40,252 nucleotides of DNA from Lysinibacillus sp. KCTC 33748. GTDB taxonomy: Bacteria > Bacillota > Bacilli > Bacillales_A > Planococcaceae. The translations under genes were made by a program, and so were the position numbers. Location of the stretch: positions 1 to 40,252 of the forward strand of contig NZ_MWSJ01000035.1 in assembly GCF_002237755.1 (NCBI RefSeq), given 5' to 3'. Of the stretch, positions 24,266-32,352 are shown piece by piece (position 1 is the stretch's first letter; each line of letters begins with the position of its first letter). The notes under the pieces were generated by a model. The model had not been told where the DNA came from, did not search any database, and was given only the letters and a program-made list of their open reading frames with translations.

Positions 24266-26464
24266 TTATGCTGTTGGAATTCGAACGATTACTTTAAATA
24301 AATCTCCATCTACTTCTATACTCATGCGAGCACCATGCAAATCTACAATGGATTGTGCGATGGCTAGGCCTAGTCCTGAGCCTTCTGTATGGCGTGAAGC
24401 ATCCGCTCGCTTAAAGCGTTCGAATAACTCATCGGCATTCTCACTAATTTCGTATTTTGCAACATTTTTCACTGTGAATTCAGCATCACCTTCTGCTGTA
24501 CGTTTCAATGTGACATAAACTCGTGTGCCTTCTAATGCATATTTCAATACATTAACGATTAAATTATCGATTAGTCTCCACCATTTTTGTCCATCTACAT
24601 AGGCGTAGATTGGCTCATGTGGTTTTGTCATGCGTAAATCTAAATGCGCCTGAGCTAAATCTTCCTCATGCTCCCCTACTGCTTGCTGGACAAGCTGGGT
24701 TAAATCAACTCGACTGCGATGAAGCTCCATATTACCACTCGCCATTTTAGATACTTCAAAAAGATCCTCTATTAGTAATTTTAGACGTTCTGATTTTTTA
24801 TCAAGGATATGAATGTATTGCTTACGTTCTTCCTCTGTAATATCAGGATTTTTCAGTAAATCTGTATACGTAATAATAGATGTTAGTGGCGTGCGTAAGT
24901 CGTGACTAACATTCGTAATAAGCTCTGTTTTTAAACGTTCACTTTTTGCCTGCTCATGCATAGACGTACTGACGCCTTCCCTTAAATGATTAAGGTTTTC
25001 AGCATGCTCCGCGAGTGGTGATTTGCCCATTACTTTGACATCATGATTTAAACGCCCTTTTGCCATGTCTTTTGTATCCTTCATAATTCGGTTTAAGTAG
25101 CCCATTCTAGAAAGGAAAAGAAGCATAGCTGGAATACCGATCATCGCACAGAAGGCCAATACTAGGAAGGGGAATCCGCCACCTCCTATCAGTGTGGCAA
25201 CAAGACTTCCGCCACCAAAAAATGCTGCCCCAATCATGACAATGGAATGTAATGCAATGGAACGGTTTATAAATAAATCTGTAATGGATTCACCTAGAGA
25301 CCATAAATAACTAGCTTTTAAATTCTCTTCTAATTTCTGCGCTGTATTCACTCGATCATACAACCAAATCAGCTGTACAAAGAACACCAAAGCAACCATG
25401 AATAATACACAAATTTTAAACAAAATAATCATTACATATCTTACATAATTATATGAATCGAAATTGCCTACAATCGATTCATAAGCAATTTGAGATGCTA
25501 CCAAATATACAAATGCGCTTAATAATAATAATCCGATTGGGTAATCAATTCTCATCTTTGCCAAAGCTTCTTTTCCCTTTAAAGCTTGTATCATCTGTAG
25601 TACTTCTTTGCGTCCTTTCCATGCAAAAATAGCTGCCACAATACTCGTTAACCATATAAAGAAGAAAATGTATTGATGGATTATAAAATTGTTATATCCC
25701 ACCATGATTTGTTCTGCTTGTGCTGATTTTTTTGAGATGGATATTATGCCAGTGTAATCAAAATTCTCACTAAGATCCTCTGTATCCAAGACAGTATCAG
25801 TTTGATAAACAATCCCGTTTAAATAACCACTACTTATATTTGAAGTCGTTAATGGATGTTGGTCCGTATACTTTATTTTGAAAGCACTACTATCTGAAAC
25901 ATTACCCGAACGAAATGTTTTACCTGATTCAGTGTTCGTTAATTCATAAGACCAGTGATTATTAGTTTTCACAAAACTCTTTGCTTCTTCTTGTACTGCA
26001 TTTATATATTTATCAACAAGCTCTTCCCTTTGAGTGAGAATTTTTTTGCGGACATGCTCATCATCCCCAAAATTAGTTGTAATATCTTTAATTTTGGCGT
26101 CTCGCTCTTTCTCAAGCTTTGCTTTTAAATCCGCGGCATTTACATTAGCAGCTTCTTGAATACGCGCCTCATATTGGGCTTTAATATTACCTATCTGTTC
26201 TCCTAATGATCCATAGCGATTACGGTGTTCCTCGATTTCGCTTTGTGTCACCACAATTTTACTTTTTAAATCTTCAGCCGTTGGTACGTTTAACACTAAT
26301 GGTCCTAATTCCGACTGAAAATTATCAAGTTGAGGTTGTAAATTTTCAGATTGAAAATAAGACTTCCCAATATATCGATACCCAATTTTTGAAAACGTAA
26401 AAATACCGAATATTGCCCAGATTAAACATAAAAGAGCGAGAAGAGGTTTCCAATTTTTCACCAT
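24266..26464 (-). CDS. Membrane sensor histidine kinase
   Basis: 732-residue kinase. TM helix at about 8-24; a long, charged, partly coiled-coil extracytoplasmic domain (about 35-255); then TM helices near 262-282, 308-327, 342-368, 405-425 and 430-450; a HAMP-like linker to about 500; kinase core to the end. H-box SHDLRTPLTSI with phospho-acceptor H521; N-box NLIVNVLKYAL (N638); G-box GSGLGLA (695-701). The extra TM block between sensor and kinase is not the simple two-helix layout. Last gene of an operon: response regulator, a 51-codon membrane ORF, then this gene 15 bases later behind AGAGGAG. The stimulus is not evident. The final helices lie directly before a terminator. Confidence 0.92.
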   Translation of the reverse strand: MVKNWKPLLALLCLIWAIFGIFTFSKIGYRYIGKSYFQSENLQPQLDNFQSELGPLVLNVPTAEDLKSKIVVTQSEIEEHRNRYGSLGEQIGNIKAQYEARIQEAANVNAADLKAKLEKERDAKIKDITTNFGDDEHVRKKILTQREELVDKYINAVQEEAKSFVKTNNHWSYELTNTESGKTFRSGNVSDSSAFKIKYTDQHPLTTSNISSGYLNGIVYQTDTVLDTEDLSENFDYTGIISISKKSAQAEQIMVGYNNFIIHQYIFFFIWLTSIVAAIFAWKGRKEVLQMIQALKGKEALAKMRIDYPIGLLLLSAFVYLVASQIAYESIVGNFDSYNYVRYVMIILFKICVLFMVALVFFVQLIWLYDRVNTAQKLEENLKASYLWSLGESITDLFINRSIALHSIVMIGAAFFGGGSLVATLIGGGGFPFLVLAFCAMIGIPAMLLFLSRMGYLNRIMKDTKDMAKGRLNHDVKVMGKSPLAEHAENLNHLREGVSTSMHEQAKSERLKTELITNVSHDLRTPLTSIITYTDLLKNPDITEEERKQYIHILDKKSERLKLLIEDLFEVSKMASGNMELHRSRVDLTQLVQQAVGEHEEDLAQAHLDLRMTKPHEPIYAYVDGQKWWRLIDNLIVNVLKYALEGTRVYVTLKRTAEGDAEFTVKNVAKYEISENADELFERFKRADASRHTEGSGLGLAIAQSIVDLHGARMSIEVDGDLFKVIVRIPTA

Positions 26465-26479
26465 ATTTTTAACTCCTCT

Positions 26480-26635
26480 CTAGAAAATTCTCTCGAGCAA
26501 TTGTAACATCCCCGGAGAGTGGGCAGTTACTATCTGATACGCATACACGCCAAAATAAATTAGTCCAATAACCCCTGCTACAAACCCTGCAATTGTAACA
26601 TACTGCTCTACTTTATTTTTCCATTTTATAGCCAA
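26480..26635 (-). CDS. Small single-pass membrane protein between RR and HK
   Basis: A 51-codon frame read from TTG 26633-26635 to TAG 26480-26482. It starts inside the last codons of the response regulator (overlap 23 bases), 9-10 bases after AAAGGTGG, an arrangement typical of translational coupling. The product begins LAIKWKNKVEQ, then has a hydrophobic helix YVTIAGFVAGVIGLIYFGVY (12-31) and a short C-terminus AHSPGMLQLLERIF. It fills the regulator-kinase gap almost exactly. No family recognised. A TTG start and short length leave some doubt, but the open frame, coupling and clear TM make it likely real. Confidence 0.6.
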   Translation of the reverse strand: MAIKWKNKVEQYVTIAGFVAGVIGLIYFGVYAYQIVTAHSPGMLQLLERIF

Positions 26636-27305
26636 CGCCCCACACCACCTTTAAATAACGTGGATTTTTCGGATCTGCTTCGATTTTTTCACGTATTTTT
26701 CGAATGTGTACAGCCACAATATTTTCTGCATTGTAAGCTTCCTCATTCCATACACGCTCATAAATCTCTCCTATCGAAAATACACGTCCTGCATTTTTCA
26801 TTAGTAATTCCGTAATTTTATATTCGATTGGCGTTAATCGAACAGGTTCGCCTTCTAAGTTGACTTCCTTTGCATCTTCATCTAATACAAGACCGTCGAT
26901 TTCCACCTTTGCTGCACCTTCATTGTACGTCCCAAGTTGTACATAACGTCGCAGCTGAGATTTCACACGAGCCAATAGCTCTAACGGATGAAAAGGCTTT
27001 GTAACGTAATCATCTGCGCCTACAGATAGACCATGAATTTTGTCGCCATCCTCTGCCTTTGCACTAAGCATAATAATTGGAATATTGCGCTCTTCCCTAA
27101 TTTTAAACGTCGCTGTAATTCCATCCATATTCGGCATCATAATATCTAAAATAATTAAATGTACTTCATTGTTTTCTAATTTTTCAATTGCCTCTAAGCC
27201 GTCAGCAGCTTTAATGACATTGTAGCCTTCATTTTTTAAATAAATTTCAATACCATCACGAATATCTTGATCATCGTCTGTAACAAGAACTGTTAGTTTC
27301 GTCAT
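26613..27305 (-). CDS. OmpR-family response regulator
   Basis: 230 residues from ATG 27305, 6-7 bases after GAGGTG (an in-frame GTG at 27314 overlaps that site). Receiver domain 1-120 with acidic pocket TDDDQ, phospho-acceptor D54 in LIILDIMMPNMDG and K103 in DDYVTKPFHP. C-terminal winged helix 130-230 with EYKITELLMKNAGRVFS and VHIRKIREKIE, then VVWGVGYK. First gene of the operon; its partner kinase is at 24266. A TATAAT at 27361-27366 (minus) lies 56 bases upstream and is a possible promoter. Confidence 0.94.
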   Translation of the reverse strand: MTKLTVLVTDDDQDIRDGIEIYLKNEGYNVIKAADGLEAIEKLENNEVHLIILDIMMPNMDGITATFKIREERNIPIIMLSAKAEDGDKIHGLSVGADDYVTKPFHPLELLARVKSQLRRYVQLGTYNEGAAKVEIDGLVLDEDAKEVNLEGEPVRLTPIEYKITELLMKNAGRVFSIGEIYERVWNEEAYNAENIVAVHIRKIREKIEADPKNPRYLKVVWGVGYKMEK

Positions 27306-27401
27306 GATATACACCTCGCTCTCAATAAATAGTGTACCTTTTAAATCTTAAAAACCAGTTATTATAAAAATGAAGAAATTCTTAAGATTTTAATGAATCT
27401 C

Positions 27402-27478
27402 ATCACCAAAACGTGTGGTTGATTTCCGTTCCGACTGGGCGCTTTCCCGGGGGCGTCCAGTCGGAACGGAAATCAAAC
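27402..27478. repeat. Dispersed intergenic repeat, palindromic form
   Basis: TTGATTTCCGTTCCGACTGG and its reverse complement CCAGTCGGAACGGAAATCAA flank a short GGGCGC...GGGCGT centre (27419-27477), an almost perfect 59-base palindrome. The left flank CATCACCAAAACGTGTGG is the reverse complement of the right flank of the copy at 32245. So this copy carries the right end of the family twice, in inverted order. It lies between divergent genes and has no T run, so it is not an ordinary terminator. The rest of 27306-27753 is AT-rich spacer. Confidence 0.82.
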
Positions 27479-27753
27479 TTATATACAGGATATTAGCAAG
27501 TCAATAACATAGTATCCCTTCTAAACAAAAAAAGACAAAGGTGCTATCAATCGTTCAAATGGTTGTACCTGTTAGACGAATTAATTAGAAAAAAAGACAT
27601 TGTTAATAATAGCCCCACAGCCCATTAACATTAATAATACAGATTTATCAAAAAGTAAACAATTACCATTTTCCTTTTTCTTTCATTTATTAACCTACAG
27701 TAGGCTTTCTTTTAACGGGAGGTTATAATATAAACAACAAAAGGAGCGAAATT

Positions 27754-27984
27754 ATGTATAAAACAATTGAAGAAACAGCCATCGACCTTGGTATGCCAGA
27801 GGATCAAATACTTCGCTTAGTTTACGAGGGCCGTATTCGTTCAGTATACGATGGGGACCAAATACTGATTAATAGCGGGCAGTTTAGTACTTATTTTGAT
27901 CAGCTAGATCGTATTAAAGAGGAAATTGAAATTTGGCGGAATACTCCTATTCCAGAGGATATTGATGTTAAAGATGAGGATTAA
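27754..27984 (+). CDS. Small excisionase-like HTH protein
   Basis: 76 residues. The N-terminal 50 look like a MerR/excisionase-type winged helix (YKTIEETAIDLGMPEDQILR, then LVYEGRIRSVYDGDQILIN), the form used by small DNA-binding proteins that read a short helix plus wing. The C-terminus is acidic (PEDIDVKDED). Start ATG 7 bases after AAAGGAGCG; TATAAT at 27724-27729. No phage or integrase gene lies near, so it is more likely a housekeeping small regulator than a true excisionase. Single gene with a long bidirectional terminator shared with hom. Confidence 0.75.
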   Translation: MYKTIEETAIDLGMPEDQILRLVYEGRIRSVYDGDQILINSGQFSTYFDQLDRIKEEIEIWRNTPIPEDIDVKDED

Positions 27985-27989
27985 AAAAA

Positions 27990-28033
27990 TGCCTATCATT
28001 CAAACAAATTGAGCATTGTTGAATGATAGGCAT
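27990..28033. terminator. Bidirectional terminator between HTH gene and hom
   Basis: ATGCCTATCATTCAA / TTGAATGATAGGCAT stem (a few unpaired bases inside) with A and T runs on the proper sides for both genes. Confidence 0.88.
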
Positions 28034-28038
28034 ATCTA

Positions 28039-29025
28039 TTATATTGTTACGACAAACCCGGCTCTTTTACCGATAATTTCGGCATAATCTTCTACCATTA
28101 CACTGGCTGTTGGATACATACCTGCCCCAGGTCCAACTAGCGTTAAAGTACCAATATAATTTGTATCCAATGCCACTGCATTATTGACGTCATCAACAGG
28201 ATAAAGCGGATGTTCTTTATCTACTAATTGTGGACCAACCTTTGCGATCACTTTCCCATCGGCTAGCTTCTCAACCTCAGCAACGTGGCGGTAACGCAAG
28301 CCTTTTTCGCACGCTTCTTTTACTTGCTCTGCCGAAATACTATCGATGCCAACTACCTCGACGTCAGCCCAATCTGGTTGTTCACCAAATGCTAAAGCAC
28401 TTAAAATCATTAATTTTTTAAAGGCATCCTGTCCGGAAATATCATTATATGGATCTGCCTCTGCATAACCTAAATTTTGCGCCTCTTTTAAAGCAGTTTC
28501 GAACGACCAGCCTTGTGAACGCATTTTCGTTAAAATATAGTTGGATGTCCCATTTAAAACCCCTTGAATACGACTAACATCATTGACAAGCAAAATGTTT
28601 TTCATCGTTTTAATGACTGGTACACCACCAGCGGTTGTTGCCTCAAAGCCCACAAACACACCATTTGCTTTTGCAAGGTCCTGTAGCTCTAAGCCTCGCT
28701 TTGCAAACATTACTTTGTTAGCTGTGATAACATGACATTTATGTTCAACAGCGCGCTTTAAGTAAGTAAATGCTGGCTCCTCATTCACGATCGCCTCAAA
28801 AACAACTTGCATACCTGGTTCAGCTAAAACTTCATCCATACTAGTTGTCATTAAATGTGCTGTCCCTGGTACACGTTCACGGCTGGCGTCTGTAACTAAA
28901 ATTTTTGCTACTTCTAGCTCAATGCCTAATTTATTTTTAAGCTCTTCACGCTTTTCGTTTAATATATGGTAAATTCCTTGACCTACCGTTCCAAATCCTA
29001 ATATAGCTGCCTTTATAGTTGCCAT
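28039..29025 (-). CDS. hom: Homoserine dehydrogenase, short form without ACT domain
   Basis: Reduces aspartate semialdehyde to homoserine, the branch point to methionine and threonine. 328 residues from ATG 29025 (GGAGG 11 bases upstream). Rossmann motif ILGFGTVGQGIYHIL at 8-22, a catalytic-region stretch NKVMFAKRGLELQDLA, the family pattern GFEATTAGGVPVIK and LNGTSNYILTKM, and FKKLMILSALAFG. It ends at about 330 residues, so the C-terminal ACT domain of the usual 430-residue enzyme (threonine feedback) is absent. A second, regulated copy might exist elsewhere. metY (30516) is on the same strand but separated by other genes and a terminator. No T-box or S-box is seen in front of hom. Confidence 0.92.
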   Translation of the reverse strand: MATIKAAILGFGTVGQGIYHILNEKREELKNKLGIELEVAKILVTDASRERVPGTAHLMTTSMDEVLAEPGMQVVFEAIVNEEPAFTYLKRAVEHKCHVITANKVMFAKRGLELQDLAKANGVFVGFEATTAGGVPVIKTMKNILLVNDVSRIQGVLNGTSNYILTKMRSQGWSFETALKEAQNLGYAEADPYNDISGQDAFKKLMILSALAFGEQPDWADVEVVGIDSISAEQVKEACEKGLRYRHVAEVEKLADGKVIAKVGPQLVDKEHPLYPVDDVNNAVALDTNYIGTLTLVGPGAGMYPTASVMVEDYAEIIGKRAGFVVTI

Positions 29026-29455
29026 TTCTGTTATTCCCTCCAACTTACATTCCGCAGTTTCATTATATTTATTTCGTCTCAGCTTAATTCGTACAGATTT
29101 TGAATTGTTCGCTGACTTTACAAAGCAGGTCAGTTTGCCGTGTTTAACACTTCGTCTTCAGACAGATATTTAGTCATGGTGTTTCACTCTCACTACAAAA
29201 AATATTCTGAATGAAAATAAAGTCTGTGAAACACACAAATTCAAATAATTCAAAATTTAACTTATTGAAGATTGTATCGTAAATACATACATTGCACAAG
29301 AAAAATCTTTCTAGGATGGACATTTGTTTCCCCTAGAAGTGCAAAGGAAATCGTTTTCATTCCTTTTATTATATGATTTTTCACTTGATCTATAAAATAA
29401 TTGAACAAATATTGACGATTCATATAAAAATAAGGATCATCACAATAGTGTGGGG
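29026..29455. other. Spacer upstream of hom
   Basis: About 430 AT-rich bases with no supported gene. One 15-codon frame (minus, ATG near 29176, MTKYLSEDEVLNTAN) lacks a good ribosome site. GTGTTTCAC (29180) and GTGAAACAC (29226) form an inverted repeat 37 bases apart, of unknown meaning. Confidence 0.35.
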
Positions 29456-29583
29456 TTGATTTTCGTTGCGGCTGGGCGCTTTCCTGGGGGCGTCCGATGA
29501 GCCGCTTCACTAGCATTGCTCGCTCCAGGGTCTCATCTGTGACGCTGATCCCCAAGGAGTCGCCCAACCTCCACTCCAATCAA
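29456..29583 (-). repeat. Dispersed intergenic repeat, full-length copy
   Basis: Most complete simple copy, 128 bases. Minus reading: TTGATTGGAGTGGAGG at one end; GCGACTCCTTGGGGATCAGC; GATGAGACCCTGGAGCGAGC; GTGAAGCGGCTCATCGGACG; CCCCCAGGAAAGCGCCCAGC; and the other end AACGAAAATCAA. The ends are TTGATT / AATCAA inverted repeats, and inner parts can pair (GGGCG...CGCCC). An ORF of 105 codons through it is explained by the repeat. Confidence 0.82.
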
Positions 29584-29752
29584 CTTATATTTGTTTAATT
29601 TTAACAAATATCACTCACAGCTTTTGGTGATGAGCCAAAAATAAATGCCTTTCTTCTATTATATTTATGTAAATACATTCCTAAAAATTGTTCTTTTGAA
29701 ATATATTAATAAAAATTTTTTCAATTATGTTACTATATCTTCCAACATCTAA

Positions 29753-29791
29753 TTAAAAAGCTCATTCCCTGTAGCAGCAGAGAATGAGCAT
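29753..29791 (-). terminator. Terminator of Panacea-like gene
   Basis: GCTCATTC / GAATGAGC stem with a 14-base loop; minus reading ends in TTTTTAA. It lies 16 bases after the stop at 29807. Confidence 0.8.
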
Positions 29792-29806
29792 AATTATATG
29801 AGGGAT

Positions 29807-30193
29807 TTAACTAGCTTTGGCTAGTAATTTATAACGATATTGTGTTAGCACTTGTTGCACCAGTCTTATTTCCTCTAGCTTAAAATTTGGTATTGCATAC
29901 GTACGTTCAACTAATTGGAACGTGCCGTATTTTAAGTAATACTCTGTCGCAGGTAGAGGAATATGACTTGCTCCGTAGCCTTCATAAGTCTCAAAAACTT
30001 CTTTTACTGTATAGCCTTCTTCTTTGACATAAACAAACTCCTTAAAAGCTGAATGTCCAAAGTTCTCTTGCCATTTACTCTCAACTGATGCAAGTATGTT
30101 TTGAATGGACATGTTGTTCACAAAAACATGACCTTCATTTAACTCATAAATAAGATAAGATGCAATGTTTTGCGCACTATACACATTTCCCAT
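29807..30193 (-). CDS. Panacea/SocA (DUF4065)-like protein
   Basis: 128 residues. N-terminus VYSAQNIASYLIYELNE is like the YSAxDIAxYII start of the Panacea domain; the middle EGYTVKEVFETYEGYGASHI is like its GPVVxEVYExYxGYG segment. Panacea domains act as antitoxins or chaperone-like partners in many toxin-antitoxin pairs, and also occur alone. Here the central LxKLLYY helix is replaced (NMSIQNILASVESKW), so this is a divergent member, and the C-terminus (LEEIRLVQQVLTQYRYKLLA) keeps a final helix. No partner toxin lies next to it: neighbours are a repeat and metY. Start ATG with AAAGGAGTG. Family call moderate. Confidence 0.5.
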   Translation of the reverse strand: MGNVYSAQNIASYLIYELNEGHVFVNNMSIQNILASVESKWQENFGHSAFKEFVYVKEEGYTVKEVFETYEGYGASHIPLPATEYYLKYGTFQLVERTYAIPNFKLEEIRLVQQVLTQYRYKLLAKAS

Positions 30194-30515
30194 TTAAAAC
30201 ACTCCTTTATCATCAGTATTGGTAGATAAGAGTAGTTACTGACTTAGCAACTACTCCGCTTCATATATTTCAAAAGTGGGGAGCACTTATGAAAACTAAA
30301 TGTCGAACGATTTTCTTATTTCCTAGTATAAAACAAGGATTTAAACAAGTCAACAATACTTATTGAATTACTAGGTATTATTTTTAAAGAATTTCAGTTA
30401 CCTTTACCGAATGAGGCAAGCGGATGATGCAGCAACGTTTTACGCATTACCAAATGAGGCCTATCGAATGGGAAAACACGTAAACGCTACAACATTAGCC
30501 AATTACTTTTATTTA
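30194..30515. other. Spacer with possible gene remnant
   Basis: In the last 125 bases a plus-strand frame without a ribosome site reads MRQADDAATFYALPNEAYRM and ends inside metY at 30536. The motif TTACC(G/A)AATGAGGC occurs twice, 43 bases apart. It may be a gene fragment, but I cannot assign it. No terminator hairpin is obvious after metY. Confidence 0.3.
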
Positions 30516-31817
30516 TTAGGCTTCTACTTGTTGTTGTGAAACTGTTACTTGTTCAATAGCTTGTTCTAAATCTGCAATAATGTCCTCTACTGCCTCTAAA
30601 CCGATGGATAAGCGAATGAGCGACTCGGTTACGCCAGTTTGGATTAGCTCCTCAGCTGATAGTTGCTGATGTGTAGTAGATGCTGGATGGATAATTAATG
30701 ACTTCGCATCCCCTACATTTGCTACGTGCGAGAATAATTTCACACTATCGATTAATTTACGCCCTGCTTCACGCCCACCTTTAATACCAAATGTAAGCAC
30801 TGATCCGAAGCCATTTCTCAAATACTTTTTAGCTAACTCATGGGTAGGGAAATCTTCTAAGCCATTGTAATTTACATATTCCACAGATGGGTGGTTTCGT
30901 AAATATTCAGCTACCGCTAATGCATTTTCATTGTGTTTAGGAATACGCAAATGAAGCGTTTCTAAACCTTGTAATAAATTAAATGCTGCATCTGCACTTA
31001 ATGTTGGTCCAAAGTCGCGTAGTAATTGCACTCGCAGTTTTGTGGCAAATGCAGCCGCTGCTGTGTCAATACCATAACGCAAACCGTGATAAGAAGCATC
31101 TGGCTCTGTAAAGCCTGGGAAGCGTCCACGAGTCCAATCAAACTTCCCTGCATCTACTACAACGCCACCTAAAGTTGTACCATGGCCGCCAATCCATTTT
31201 GTTGCGGAATGAACAACGATATCTGCACCGAAATCAATTGGTGTAGAGCCATATGGTGAAGCAAATGTGCTATCAATAATTAATGGTAAGCCGTTTTCAT
31301 GTGCTACATTCGCTACTGCTTCGATGTCTAGCACTTTTAAACTTGGGTTACCGTAAATTTCAGCGAACACTGCTTTTGTTTTATCTGTAATAGCTGCTCG
31401 GAAATTTTCTGGATTTGTTTCGTCTACAAAAATTGTTTTAATACCGTAGTTTGGTAGTGTGTTGGCGAATAAATTATAAGTACCTCCGTACAAAGAGCTA
31501 CCTGCAACAATTTCATCACCTGCCCCTGCTAGATTTAAAATTGAAAATGCAATAGCTGCTGCACCAGATGAAAGTGCTACCGCCGCTGTACCGCCTTCTA
31601 ATAAAGCGACGCGTTTTTCAAAAACATCTACAGTTGGGTTTGTAATTCGTGTGTAAATATTGCCAGCTTCCTCTAAGGCAAAAAGACGTTGCGCATGAGC
31701 AGTGTCTTTAAAAACGAATGCCGTTGAGCGATATACGGGTACTGTACGAGATCCTGTTACCGGGTCCGGCTCTTGGCCACCGTGTAACAGCAATGTTTCT
31801 GGTTTAAAATTTGTCAT
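30516..31817 (-). CDS. metY: O-acetylhomoserine sulfhydrylase
   Basis: PLP enzyme of the Cys/Met-metabolism family that joins O-acetyl-L-homoserine with sulfide (or methanethiol) to give homocysteine (or methionine). 433 residues, typical of MetY and longer than MetB/MetC. PLP-binding lysine K207 in VVHSATKWIGGHGTTLGG; phosphate-binding SSGAAAI at 84-90; early motif PVYRSTAFVF; TRITNPT. Start ATG 7 bases after GGAGGT. Upstream lies a complete S-box riboswitch with terminator, so expression should rise when S-adenosylmethionine is low. It fits with hom nearby, which makes its precursor. Confidence 0.95.
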   Translation of the reverse strand: MTNFKPETLLLHGGQEPDPVTGSRTVPVYRSTAFVFKDTAHAQRLFALEEAGNIYTRITNPTVDVFEKRVALLEGGTAAVALSSGAAAIAFSILNLAGAGDEIVAGSSLYGGTYNLFANTLPNYGIKTIFVDETNPENFRAAITDKTKAVFAEIYGNPSLKVLDIEAVANVAHENGLPLIIDSTFASPYGSTPIDFGADIVVHSATKWIGGHGTTLGGVVVDAGKFDWTRGRFPGFTEPDASYHGLRYGIDTAAAAFATKLRVQLLRDFGPTLSADAAFNLLQGLETLHLRIPKHNENALAVAEYLRNHPSVEYVNYNGLEDFPTHELAKKYLRNGFGSVLTFGIKGGREAGRKLIDSVKLFSHVANVGDAKSLIIHPASTTHQQLSAEELIQTGVTESLIRLSIGLEAVEDIIADLEQAIEQVTVSQQQVEA

Positions 31818-31883
31818 TGTATACCTCCATATGGTTATTTTTTTACGATGGCACCGGAGATGAGGAGGATTTTTTAAGTAGAA

Positions 31884-31914
31884 AACAAAAACCCTCTTCA
31901 GCTAAGAAGAGGGT
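31884..31914 (-). terminator. S-box expression-platform terminator
   Basis: ACCCTCTTC / GAAGAGGGT stem followed on the minus strand by TTTTTGTTTTC, between the SAM aptamer and metY. It is the off-state structure of the riboswitch. Confidence 0.88.
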
Positions 31915-31935
31915 TGCGGTTGCAAGTTTTCCTCC

Positions 31936-32049
31936 CCTTATCTGTCAGATCCAAGTAAGAATCTGTAGGAATTAGCACCTTAGCAAGCTCGTCACTTACT
32001 GGTTGCCGGGCATCATAGGGCCTATCCCTCCGCCGCTCTTGATAAGAGT
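31936..32049 (-). ncRNA. SAM-I (S-box) riboswitch aptamer
   Basis: Minus reading shows the class signatures in order: CTCTTATCAAGAG, CGGAGGGA, GGCCCTATGATGCCCGGCAA, then AGGTGCTAATTCC, and GATAAG, which closes P1 with CTTATC. It senses S-adenosylmethionine and controls metY by transcription termination. Confidence 0.95.
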
Positions 32050-32244
32050 ATGTGATTCAATTTCCATCGTTGTTACAAAGTATAAACATAGACATTTTCT
32101 CTGTCAACACTAAAATTTTATTTTTTCCGAAACTTCTGTCTGCTTTTTTACGTATTACGAACGCATACATTATTTTAGTGTTACATAATTCATCACTAAA
32201 AGTTTCGGGGTGAAATTTGTTAAAATATACGCCCTTTTTATTAG

Positions 32245-32306
32245 TTGATTGGAGTGGAGGCGAAGCCAGCGTCAGCAACAAAGCGCCCAGCCGGAACGGA
32301 AATCAA
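32245..32306 (+). repeat. Dispersed intergenic repeat, short form
   Basis: TTGATTGGAGTGGAGGCGAA at the left, AGCGCCCAGCC and GGAACGGAAATCAA at the right, 62 bases. The centre GTCAGCAACAAAGCGCC matches part of the composite copy at 17919-18272. Right flank ACACGTTTTGGTGATGAGC is shared in inverted form with 27402-27418. It lies 47 bases before the PlsY-like start. Confidence 0.8.
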
Positions 32307-32352
32307 TCACACGTTTTGGTGATGAGCTTATTATATAGAAAGGAGGACTTTT

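Noticed and set aside
27754..27984. Prophage excisionase
   Set aside because: The fold is excisionase-like, but no integrase, attachment site or phage gene is nearby, and it has its own promoter and terminator.
29262..29579. 105-codon minus-strand ORF
   Set aside because: Its N-terminal part is the dispersed repeat and the rest is AT-rich spacer without a ribosome site.
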